From assembly GCF_000151665.1 (NCBI RefSeq), contig NW_013171838.1, positions 1,050,107 to 1,114,106 on the forward strand: a DNA stretch of 64,000 nt, given 5' to 3'. Of this stretch, positions 20,673 through 29,922 are shown piece by piece; positions within the stretch are counted from its first letter, which is position 1, and every line of letters starts with the position of its first letter. Made by a program: the position numbers and the translations under genes. This DNA comes from Blastocystis hominis (lineage: Eukaryota; Sar; Bigyra; Opalinata; Blastocystidae). The notes below the pieces were generated by a model. The model saw only the letters and a program-made list of their open reading frames with translations, ran no database searches and had not been told where the DNA came from.

Positions 20673-22346
20673 TCACTTCTCTCTCTTTACCGCATCCTTC
20701 GTCAGCACATCGATCGTCCGGCTATTCACATACAGCATCGTGTCCTCCACGCGCACTCCGAACTCCCTCAGCTCCTCCGGCACTTCCTCGCCCCCATCGA
20801 ACTACGCCTCACTTCCCTCCTCCGCTCCCACATAAACTCCAGGCTCCACGCAGAACGACACGCCCGCCGCCAGCGGCGTGCTGCAGCTGATCGTCGGCGT
20901 GTCGATGTTGTCCAGCCCGATGTAGTGCCCGATGTAGTGCGGAAAATACTTGAAATACAGTTTTTGTTCCACCACCGTGCTACAAAATACCCCCGATTTC
21001 TGGAATTACTCTAAACTGCTCGATTTCAAAACGCCCAGATCGATGAGGAGTTTCGAAATTGAGCGAACCGCGGTTAAGTGGAGGTCCTGGATCGAACTAC
21101 GTGGAAACGAAACGTGGAAACCACCAGCTGGCTTCGGTTCGCAGAAGCTTCAGCAACTCCTCGTAAATCTCATTGATTCCCGCGGTGACATCGCGTTTGG
21201 CGGAATTGGCGGCTTTCTGATCTCCCGCGAAAAGCACGCGCGCCATATCGCTCTGATAACCGTTCATCGAAACCCCGCAGTCGATGAGAACGTTCTAGAA
21301 GGTTAGGATTTTCGTGTTTCGTTCGCACGTCGCCCGGATTGATCAGACAATCGTTGTTGTGATATTCTACGAACTGGCTGTTCGAACCGCTCGCAATCAC
21401 CGTGGGGAAGGAAATGCCCTCCGCACCTCGCAGCTTGACGTTGTACTCGAAGGTGGTGCTGAGACGGTTTTCGATTCCGATGACTAGGATGGAGGAATAA
21501 CCGCGGGACTACGTGGAAGAGACACCATTTCATTAAAAGCGTTTGTACAGATCGAGGACGAGTAACGGAGCTGTTTTTGCTCGTTTAGGGATTTTACCCA
21601 CCGAATTTTGTCGAGTTCAGGGAGAAGCGAACTGCATGAAACGGAATTGCAATGGATACCTAATCTCGAGGTTGGAGTGGTCTGAAAGGGCTGCTTGGAA
21701 GGATTTGTGAAGACTGTGATCAGGAGTGGTGTACGAATAAATCGCTTTTGCATCACTCAGAATGGAGGGAAGCTCGGTCGGAATCTCCGACACATCGTAC
21801 ACTTCCGTCATCCCGAAAAACTGCTTTGCATCCTCCGGAAGCAAGCCAGGAGCCACTTGGCCGATTTTTGAACTACCGTGAACCAACTCTAGCCAACGGT
21901 TACTCCGACTGACTCTTCATAAAGAGACTACGCCGAACCTCGTTCCGCTGGAGCTTTTGAAGGACCAAGAGGAAGCCAGGTTGATCAATGCCGCATAAGT
22001 AGTGAAAACTGGAGTTTTGTTTGTATGGATACGGAATATTCCACGATTGATACTTTTGAGAAGAGGAAGCCACCACCACCGCACTACCCATAGGTAAGCG
22101 CGATAACAGGAAAAGCTGGCGGTCTTCGTACCTATTTTTAAACAAGGAGAAAGCGGAAACTCCTTCAAAGAAAAGCCGGGAGTAAGATCGTCGTTATCGA
22201 TGAGATGACGGTGCGTTTGGAATATAGGCTTGAAGTGAATCACAAAATCAACATGCAACTTGCCCCATGTGGTGGTAATTCGAAAACCCGCGAAGAAGCG
22301 GACGGCTCAGTCCCGTCGCCAATTTCTCAACGTTCTTGGCGTTCAT
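20673..22346 (-). CDS. XPNPEP3: Xaa-Pro aminopeptidase, XPNPEP3/ICP55 type (M24B), probably mitochondrial
   Basis: Removes N-terminal residues next to proline; XPNPEP3/ICP55 trims imported mitochondrial proteins. The N-terminus MNAKNVEKLATGLSRPLLRG is basic and Ser/Leu-rich, like a mitochondrial presequence. The AMP_N domain follows (TPGFSLKEF; IPYPYKQNSSFHYLCGIDQP). All five M24 metal ligands are visible: Asp in VLIDCG, Asp in YQSDMARV, His in HYIGHYIGLD, Glu in VEPGVYV and Glu in GVRVEDTMLY. Introns of ~29-31 nt are many; two are palindromic (20980, 21484). It ends in LTKDAVKREK with TGA. The start at 22346 is the only ATG that gives the presequence in frame. Confidence 0.85.
20980..21009 (-). 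repeat. Half-palindromic intron, GGAATTCC family
   Basis: A 30-nt GT..AG intron reading gtaATTCCAGAAATCGGGGG on the minus strand, then TATTTTGTAG. It lies before the HYIGHYIGLD exon of the peptidase. Confidence 0.8.
21484..21512 (-). repeat. Palindromic intron, CCCGCGGG family
   Basis: A 29-nt GT..AG intron with TCCCGCGGTTA, in the XPNPEP3-like gene. Confidence 0.7.
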
Positions 22347-22489
22347 TCCTTTCCATTCAGCGAGTTTTTGGAAAAATGGGAAATAGAGGGAATTCCAATT
22401 TTCCTTTTCGTTTTCATAGGATGCTCGAGACCTATGAATCGAGACTCGCTGAGGATTTTCTGAGGAACTCGATAGGAATCATAAATAAT

Positions 22490-24741
22490 GGAAGCACTTG
22501 CTGTACGTTTGCGAGTAGATTTGACTTAACTGCAGCGGCTTGTGGACTCGTATCGAACGAACGGTATGTATCGAATTGTTGCTTGCAGATCCGGTGTTCC
22601 GATTGCGCCCAAATGGTAGGCTCGAATGCATTTTGTTATTTTAGGACAATACATGTGACCGATGTGTTGCTATCGGAGGCCAATATGTTAGAGAAGAAGT
22701 AGGATCGGTGATCTGTGTGAAAGTGAGATTTTGATTCATGGGATTGTGGAATTTGTCATCAAAAACTACAACAAGGGATATATTGACGGTAGTTTCCTCG
22801 CTCCAAACGACTGCGTATGTTTGATGCTCCTCTATGTCCCTCAGAAATATCGCCGCTTGGCTCTCTTCTGTACGAAAATACTCGGCCTCCCACTCGCAGT
22901 ATTGATGGGCCAAATCTTTCATCTAGTGTTTCAAAAACATCGAACAAATCATCACGCTTCTTCCCAAATACTGCTTCAGCTGTCTCCTCATGGATACCAA
23001 ATGGAACCAATTCACCAAATACCTCGACTTCATCAACTACATGCTCACCTTTACCGCCCAGCCAGGCGAAGAGCAACTCCACACTCTGTCCACTCCAGAA
23101 TTCGTAGCTTTTTTATCTCCCTCGATCCCCATCTACGACCCTCTCGATCTCAGCGGCATTGGCACTCTCTACAACGTTCACGGCGATGTGTATCGCGGCG
23201 AACTGCAGATGGGTCTTCCGCATGGCAGCGGAACGCTTCTCTATCACAATGGCTGCTACTGGAAGGGCCGCTGGGAAAACGGAAAGCGCTCAGGGTCCGG
23301 GGAGTATCATTATGGGAAGGATGTGTGGCAGGGAGGCGTGTGGCGGAACAATAAGCGAGTGCAGTGGACGAATCTGCACTTGAAGAGTTCGATTTACTCG
23401 AATTCGAGAGGTTTGTTCGACTCGGAGAAAGGCTGGTTTCCCTTCGTGTTCGACCGAGAAAAGAATTTGCGTTTGTTTCGATTCGTTTGTTGAAAAATAG
23501 TGGTGGATGACAGAGATGTGGAGTTCATGAACGGCTTTATTCAAAACGTTCGCTTCCTCCCCACGCTCTTCTCCTCTGCCTGCCAATTACACACTCTAGT
23601 TTGCGAGAGTTCGCTCTCCGCCAGCGCCACGACGCAGCTTTTAGACGTTCTCAGCTTCATTCCTTCTCTTCGCAACGTCACTCTCCACAGTTGCTCTGTT
23701 TCTCCTTCGAATGACGCGCAGACGACGAGTTGGAAGCCTTGGTCATCGGAGAAAACGCGCTGAAGCAGATCACATGGCTTCGAATCGAGTGTAGGCGGAG
23801 AACCGCGGGGATCGAACGATAGATATGCCTCGATTGGCGCGGATCCAGGTCGGACGGTTCTCCTGCTCGTCGATTGTGACGTTTTCTTTGCGGAATTTGC
23901 CGCGGTTGGAGTACGTGGACATCGGGTTGAACGCATTCTCCGCGGGGGATTGCCGCTTCCCCTTCTGTAGGGATGGAGGGACACTGCGAGGTAGCGATCG
24001 ATCACGTGTCTTCGAACTTTTCGTCTTACAAAAAACAGCGCAAACGCTTGGAATTCGAAGATCTTCCGAGCTTGGTTTCCATCTTGTTCGACAACGGATC
24101 GTTCATGGAGACGTCGATTTTCACCCTTTTCAGTCCTCTCGACGCCTCCTTCTTCACACACAGACGTTCCTCTCCTCACAGACCTGCTCATCGGAAACGA
24201 TGAGAACATGTTCAATTCGTACTCGTTCTACTGCGCCTCCGAAATGCAAATCGAACACTTGCCCGCGCTCCAAACACTCGATTTTGGCTGCTTCGCCTTC
24301 TTTCAAACCACGCATTTCACCTGCTCCGATCTACCCTCGCTGATTTCGCTGTCCTTCGGCGTTTCCTCCTTCAATCGACTCACCGAACTCACCCTATTTC
24401 AGCTCCAAAGCCTTCAATCCCTCGCGATCGGCTCGAATTGCATGAACAGCCTTCCCCTTTTTTCGTTGTCTCGTTTTCATTTCGTTCATTTGCGTTAATC
24501 AGATTGCCCGATGCTCGATCGCCTCGCTGTGGGATCCCACAGCTTCAAGCACACCGAGGCAATACTGCTGGAGGATCTGCCAGAACTGCACACGGTGACG
24601 GTGGGCGATCAAAGCTTCGCGCGAGCCACCAAATTGACGGTGAATGATGTGCCGCGAGTGTTTGTGTTTACTCTCGGGGAGAAATCGATGAAGACGTTGC
24701 AGAATGTGATGTGTAAAAGTGAATGGTGCAAGTTTGGATGA
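22490..24741 (+). CDS. MORN-repeat plus BspA-type leucine-rich-repeat protein
   Basis: The modelled part starts with CFKNIEQIITLLPKYCFSC after an intron at ~22900. It continues with MORN repeats (GIGTLYNVHGDVYRGELQMG; GSGTLLYHNGCYWKGRWENG; GSGEYHYGKDVWQGGVW, ~23155-23345). A 30-nt intron (23471-23500) then leads into LRRs of the type found in Blastocystis surface families: LPRLEYVDIGLNAF, LPALQTLDFGCFAFF, LPMLDRLAVGSHSF, LPELHTVTVGDQSF. It ends in MCKSEWCKFG and TGA. The first exons (22490-22900) could not be joined with confidence, so the start is approximate. It is a paralogue in architecture of the gene at 53435, but has no membrane segment that I can see. Function unknown; likely protein-protein binding. 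Confidence 0.6.
23791..23822 (+). repeat. Palindromic intron, CCCGCGGG family
   Basis: A 32-nt GT..AG intron with AACCGCGGGGATC. Removal joins WLRIEY to MPRLARIQVG. Confidence 0.7.
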
Positions 24742-24828
24742 AAGGTAGATGTGTCTGGAGTCATTCAAGACTTGTTTTTATAGTTTTGTGTTTACGTGTT
24801 TTTGTTGGAAACGCAGATTACTTAGCGT

Positions 24829-25661
24829 ATGGAAGAAAGCATGCTGCCAAAGATAACCGCTCTCGCTTCCTCTCGAATCAGAGATTTGCTGCAACCCGTC
24901 CGCGGAGTCGTATTCGATGTGGACGGAACGATGACTGTTCCAGGTATCACATGAACAGCAAGGATCCTAGCGTTGTAGGGTTGATCAACTTTAAGCGCAT
25001 GAGAGAACGTGCCAAGGTTCCAGATGGGAAGGATATCTTTCCGTATGTCCGCTCCCACTACAAGGGAGAGGAATATGAGAAGGCAATGCAGGCGATCGAG
25101 GAGGAGGAATACATCGCGCAACAAAACGTGGAACTGCAGAAGAGTGAATTCGTGCAATCATTTCCATGTAGATGCAGACGAGCTTGTAAAACTGCTCAAT
25201 GCAAAGGGCATCAAAGTGGGTCTTCTGACGCGGAATGGCAGAAAATCGATGGAGCACACTGTTTCGCTGTTTACAGGGAAGATCGATCTCGCCTACTGCA
25301 GAGATATCCAGCCTTCGAAGCCGCACATCGATCCGTTTATTCAAATAAGCAAAGAATGGGGAATTCCGTGTGAAAATCTCCTTCTCGCGGGAGATCATCT
25401 TGACGATTTCATTGCGTCGATCAGTTGGTACTGTGTTTTTTCTGCTCACCGATAGCACTGCACTCGCGCTCGTGTTATGTACGTTCGCAGGGAACGAAGC
25501 TGTCACACACACAGCAGACTGTACAAGATGGACTTTCTCTCAAGAACTGTCAACAAACACCGAAGTACATAGAAGAGTACAAGAAGACGCACCAGTTCTA
25601 TATTCCGGACTTGGTGGTGGAATCGATCTCGGAATTGTATCAAGCATGGAAGGAACTTTAG
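24829..25661 (+). CDS. HAD-superfamily hydrolase (phosphoglycolate phosphatase-like)
   Basis: A Rossmann-fold phosphatase. Motif I VVFDVDGTMT is at residues ~26-35, with the nucleophile D and acid D both present. A cap region follows (FKRMRERAKVPDGKDIFP; KAMQAIEEEEYIAQQNVELQ). Motif II is VGLLTRNGRKS, the motif III region RDIQPSKPHIDPF, and motif IV LLLAGDHLDDFIAS. Four or more introns of ~29-35 nt; encoded TAG at 25659-25661 and a motif at 25671. The substrate cannot be told; an HAD-IA phosphatase acting on a small sugar phosphate or phosphoglycolate is likely. The start at 24829 (MEESMLPKITAL) is the first in-frame ATG. Confidence 0.75.
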
Positions 25662-25670
25662 AAGAATGAG

Positions 25671-25678
25671 TGTTTGTT
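25671..25678 (+). terminator. TGTTTGTT poly(A) motif of the HAD gene
   Basis: Nine nt after the stop codon. The next start codon (25702) follows 23 nt later. Confidence 0.85.
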
Positions 25679-25701
25679 CTTAGACATTTTTATAAAAACT
25701 T

Positions 25702-26162
25702 ATGAGCGAAGTCAGAGCTGAAGTACTTTCTTTGCAATTGCTAGACATGGTAGAATCTAAAGGAGGAAGGAAATGAATCACTGAGAAGGGGAAATTACAA
25801 CAAGGCCATTTCCCTCTATACCCGTGTATTTTGTTTTTTGTTTTTGATTTATATCGCTAGGCAATCGAATTGGATTGTTACAATCCCAAGTTATACAGTA
25901 ATCGCTGTACAGCCTACCTTTACCTCCATGAATTCGAAAGCGCGTTGCAAGATGCAAAGAAATGTGTTTCCCTTGATCCGGATTGGGGGAAGGGACATGT
26001 ACAGATGGGAAGTTGCTACAGCAGCCTTCACCAATACAAAGAAGCAATTGAGGAGTACAAGAAGGGTAGGATTCATTCTGCCTCCTCTTACGATAAGCCC
26101 TTCCTCTCGTTGACAATTCTTCTGTGATTGAGAATCTCATTAAAAATGTTCCACGAGTCTAG
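25702..26162 (+). CDS. Small TPR protein (Sti1/Hop-like repeats)
   Basis: About 115 residues after removing three introns (40, 35 and 32-33 nt). The first exon is only 21 nt (MSEVRAE). The three TPR motifs read EGNESLRRGNYNKAISLYTR, PKLYSNRCTAYLYLHEFESA and WGKGHVQMGSCYSSLHQYKE. This is one compact TPR domain of the kind that binds Hsp70/Hsp90 C-terminal peptides. It ends in VIENLIKNVPRV with TAG at 26160-26162. It may be a stand-alone co-chaperone; no other domain is present. Confidence 0.75.
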
Positions 26163-26231
26163 ATCTTTTTAATCACATTCAGGTCGAATCAAAAATCCAG
26201 CAAAACTCAATATCTTCGCTTCTGTTCGGAG

Positions 26232-27125
26232 ATGCGACTCAAATTCTTTACACCCTACAGAACTTCCTCGTTCTTCTTCTCTTCTTTTGCCAGGTTCGTC
26301 TTGGCTTCCTCGCCTCATGCACTAGCTGGGCCAACTCCTTCCGTTCGGAAGAAGTTTCCAAATGCGGTGCTCTTCCCTTTTCTTGAGCTGCTACACCTGT
26401 GTATTGCTTATCCACGTTTATCTAACATTCGGCCGTCCTTCATTGAACATGGAAGTAGGCAATAATAAAATCTGAATTACGAAAGTACTTTTCCCGCGTT
26501 CTTCGTGACTCTCTTGTGTGCTATGTGGTTCCCTATTGGATCTTCAACCACTCTCCGTACATCTCGATGGTTCGGATGCTCATTCTTTTCAACCAAATCA
26601 TTCCGTTCTTTGAATTCATCTACAGCCGGATCCTTGTTCCCTTGCTTCCATCCGTCGCGAAGTTGCATTCCCGTTGTACTTTCATGTGTAGAAAGGCGGA
26701 AACTGTGATGAACCAGACCATGCAGCGCATGTTGGGCGATGCGTGGACATCGCGGAATCCCACCGAGAAGCGATATATTCTAACGGAAATCGTGGAGATG
26801 GGGAACGGTTCGATGGAAATCATGCTGCTCTTGGTGAGTGTGTTAATGATCCGAGGACTGAAGGGAATCATGATGGTGCTGCTGACTTTCCAGTACCTGA
26901 TGTTCCGTGTGAGTTCAAACACATACGTGGAGGTAGGAGTGTCGGAGGAGGAATAGCAAGCGGTAGAGGGTTGTTCGACAGTTTGACACATCGATGAATC
27001 AGTTGGTATATCATCCGAGGTGTCCTTTATTCATCCGTTGGGTATTGGGGGATAGAGTGATGCGTAGGGAATCTTTATTTGAAAATACGGGGGTTTGTAA
27101 TCCAGAGATATTATTCAAGAAGTAG
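26232..27125 (+). CDS. TMEM33/Pom33-family ER membrane protein
   Basis: A multi-pass ER/nuclear-envelope protein family that shapes ER tubules and nuclear pores. The N-terminus MRLKFFTPYRTSSFFF is followed by NAVLFPFLELLHLCI, VRMLILFNQIIPFFEFIYSR, and the block MEIMLLLVSVLMIRG to FQYLMFRVSSNTYVE, matching 'FYYRFLTLRYSSRRNP'. A 34-nt intron then joins to RVVRQFDTSMNQLVYHPRCP and LFIRWVLGDRV, the family's C-terminal 'KPACPLFVRR'. Encoded TAG at 27123-27125; motif at 27135. Estimated ~230 residues. The C-terminal match is what makes the call. Confidence 0.6.
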
Positions 27126-27134
27126 AGTTTTGTC

Positions 27135-27142
27135 TGTTTGTT
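27135..27142 (+). terminator. TGTTTGTT poly(A) motif of the TMEM33-like gene
   Basis: Ten nt after the stop; the next start codon is at 27170. Confidence 0.85.
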
Positions 27143-27169
27143 TGACTCGCTTTGTTTGGGTGGTGGAGG

Positions 27170-27515
27170 ATGCCTGTTATTGTCCAACAGAACAGGAAAA
27201 AGGGGGTTCGGATGCAACTGAAGCGTACAGAAAGCAGTAGTTGCTCCATGTTTTTTATTTACTTGGCTCTGATGGCAGCTCCAGTAGTATCCGCTCTACT
27301 AGCTCTAAGGACGTATTTAACGTTGGATGAGAATAGTGACTTTACCTATTATATTATTACTGGTAAGTTGCTTCTATGACGATTTCTGATGCATAGCAAT
27401 AACGAACGTTACGAACTCAACGACTCTATCGTAGATGGATGAAGTGGTGATACCAAATCGTTTTCGTGGTGTTCTATCTATCATCGTTCTGGATATATAC
27501 ATTTTCTTTATATAG
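27170..27515 (+). CDS. Small two-TM protein, possibly VMA21 (V-ATPase assembly)
   Basis: About 87 residues. Exon 1 encodes MPVIVQQNRKKGVRMQLK, then a TM segment (FFIYLALMAAPVVSALLAL) and TYLTLDENSDFTYYIIT. A splice of about 80 nt (or two small introns) leads to VVIPNRFRGVLSIIVLDIYI and FFI, a second TM ending at TAG 27513-27515. Two TMs, short loop and size fit VMA21, the ER chaperone for V-ATPase Vo assembly, but no diagnostic motif is strong. It could be another small ER protein. Motif at 27549. Confidence 0.4.
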
Positions 27516-27548
27516 TTTAAGGGTGTTTGCTTTTTCTCTGTTTTTGCC

Positions 27549-27556
27549 TGTTTGTT
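27549..27556 (+). terminator. TGTTTGTT poly(A) motif of the VMA21-like gene
   Basis: Canonical motif 33 nt after the stop. Confidence 0.8.
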
Positions 27557-27627
27557 TGAAAGGGTGATGTGTATACATCGACTGCGGTTTTCGATCACTG
27601 GATTCGTCACACCCAATTCCTCATTCC

Positions 27628-28863
27628 ATGTTCCATCAGTTGTCCTTTTTCAGCAAGAAGGCATCCTCTGCACTGCATTGCTTTTGCAGAATGTACCGCC
27701 CTGTTGGAATTGTGGGATTGCCCAATGTCGGAAAATCGACACTCTTCAACGCTTTAACAAAATCAGAGTTGGCAGCCATGGCAAATTATCCGTTTTGCAC
27801 AATCGATCCCAATAAAGCCAATATCCTTGCTAAACGCGTCCACAGCTCATCCTTAACTCCCAATTGTTTCTATTCCAGACGCGAAATTGGACAAATTAGC
27901 TTCCATCTGTCAGTCGGAAAGAACTGTGTACGATGAGATGCAGTTCATCGATGTAGCAGGGTTAATCAAGGGTGCTCATAAAGGAGAGGGGTTAGGAAAC
28001 CAGTTTCTCTCTACAATTCGTCAAGTTAGTGTGATTCTCCATGTGGTGCGGTGTTTTGAGAATCCTGATATCATTCACGTAAATAACCACATTGACCCTA
28101 TCAATGGTATCTATTTTTTATGCTGTGGTAATTGGCCTAGATATTGAAACGATCCGAATGGAACTTCAGCTGGCCGATTTGTCGCAACTGGAGAAGCAGA
28201 AAGAAAAGCTGACTTCCAAAAGTCGCAGCTCCAACGCCCCGCAACTCCGAGCCACGCTGGACATCGTGAATCGGTGCATTGAGCAACTCAACCAAGACAA
28301 AAGCCCTGCATCGATTGAATGGGAGAAGGAAGAACTCCCAATCTTCCACTCGTTGCAGCTACTCACAGCCATCCCTCCCTTGTACATTTTGAACACAGAT
28401 AGCGATTCGGCAGCGAAGGGAAATAAATACACAGAGGAAGTCAAGAAATACATAGGAGAGCAAAACTGCCTCGTGTTGTCTGCCCAGTTAGAACAGGAGA
28501 GCATTTTGTTTGGCGACAGTGCTTCCCAACTGGAGTATTTGGAGCAGTTCGGAATCCACGAGAGCGCGCTGAATAACGTCGTTTCAGCGTGCAGCAAGCT
28601 GCTCGGTCTCTGCACGTTCTACACGGTGGGCAAAAATGAGGCTCGTGCATGGCACACGGAGAAAGGCTCCACAGTGCAGGAAGCAGGTGGACGAATCCAC
28701 TCCGATTTCGTTTCCAAGTTCATCAAAGCAGAAGTAATGCACTATAATGACTATGTGTCGCTCAAAGGAGAGGAAAACTGTAGAAAGGCGGGGAAGTTGT
28801 ATGTGGAAGGACCTTCCTACATTTGCCAAGACGGGGATATTTTGTTCTACCATATTCGGAAGT
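27628..28863 (+). CDS. OLA1: YchF/OLA1-family ATPase with N-terminal extension; stop created by polyadenylation
   Basis: A ribosome-associated P-loop ATPase of the Obg class. It has P-loop [18 protein letters not shown], switch [22 protein letters not shown] and the YchF core ([16 protein letters not shown]), plus the C-terminal TGS region ([50 protein letters not shown]). The first ~22 residues ([20 protein letters not shown]) are absent from cytosolic YchF and look like a mitochondrial-type presequence. The last codon AAG is followed by T28863, a 4-nt spacer and TGTTTGTT at 28868; UAA is thus made by polyadenylation and the protein ends FYHIRK, where YchF proteins normally end. Two introns are inferred. 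Confidence 0.9.
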
Positions 28864-28867
28864 TGCC

Positions 28868-28875
28868 TGTTTGTT
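28868..28875 (+). terminator. TGTTTGTT poly(A) motif creating the OLA1 stop
   Basis: T28863, spacer TGCC, then the motif. Confidence 0.9.
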
Positions 28876-29017
28876 TTCCAAAGAAGATTACGATGATCAC
28901 AAGTCTGGTAGTTTCAGCAGCATTTTTATGATAATCATAGATGATGGTACAGTTCGAATATGTCTCATAATTATCGAATATAAAACGTAGATATTTGCTT
29001 CGTTTGGTGAGAAATAG

Positions 29018-29896
29018 ATGGTTTGCAAGAATTGTGGTGAAGAGGGACACATAGCTAGAGATTGTCCCAAGGGTAAGTTTCTTTTTCGAACGGTAAACTG
29101 AAGAAAAGGTGTGCTTCATTTGCAAGAAGCCTGGTCATATGTCCAACAACTGCCCAGAGAATCCCAACCCTACTCCTCAGAAGCCGTAAGTTTGTATCCG
29201 TTTCTTCTTATTGCAGTAAGAGCTTCCGCCCCAACCGTAGAAATCCTCGTAATGTCAATCGCCGTTGCACTATTTGCAACGAGACTGGACACACGGATGC
29301 TAATTGTCCTCATAAAGATTCTGCTATCGGTATCCCCGAGAACGCAGGATCTGCGCCTGCGCCCGCTGCTGAGCAAGTCGCTGAGCCCGCTCCTGCTGCT
29401 CCTGCTGCCCCTGCTGCCCCTGCTGCTCCTGCTGCTGAGGCTACGGAGGCTGCCGCTCCTAGGTTCGTTTTGATTTTTTTGCATAACCCGCAGCGAGAAC
29501 TCCGCTGCCGACCAGATCATTTGCCGCGCCTGCCACAAGCCGGGACACATTGCTCGTAATTGCCCCGAGCGACCTCCTCGTGCGGAGAGACGTGAAGGGT
29601 AGTCGTCAAAACCCAAGCTAAAGCGTAGAGCGCGTCCTCGCCGCTTCCGCCGCTTCGTGCCGTACAATACTTGCTACCGCTGCCTGCAGCCCGGCCATTT
29701 AGCGAGAGACTGCCAGAACGAGATCGTGTGCAGCCGCTGCGAGCAGCCCGGACACAAGGCGCGCGAGTGCAAGAATGAACCTGTATGCTACCGATGCAAG
29801 CAGAGCGGACACATTTCGAGCGCATGCCCGAATCCGATTGTGTGCTATAAGTGCGGACAGCCTGGACATAAGAGAAGCGAGTGCACGCAGGCTTAA
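29018..29896 (+). CDS. CCHC zinc-knuckle protein (CNBP/GIS2-like), eight knuckles
   Basis: A single-stranded nucleic-acid binding protein of the CNBP/GIS2 type, linked to translation control. Eight CX2CX4HX4C knuckles are visible: CKNCGEEGHIARDC, CFICKKPGHMSNNC, CTICNETGHTDANC, CRACHKPGHIARNC, CYRCLQPGHLARDC, CSRCEQPGHKAREC, CYRCKQSGHISSAC, CYKCGQPGHKRSEC. An Ala/Pro-rich linker (~29360-29460) separates knuckles 3 and 4, and a basic Arg-rich patch (RRARPRRFRRF) lies between 4 and 5. Four introns of ~31-36 nt. Encoded TAA at 29894-29896; motif at 29910, directly before the next gene. Confidence 0.85.
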
Positions 29897-29909
29897 TCTT
29901 GTTTCGATT

Positions 29910-29917
29910 TGTTTGTT
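29910..29917 (+). terminator. TGTTTGTT poly(A) motif, 5 nt upstream of the next start codon
   Basis: The Rab-like GTPase ATG is at 29923. Confidence 0.85.
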
Positions 29918-29922
29918 GGACA

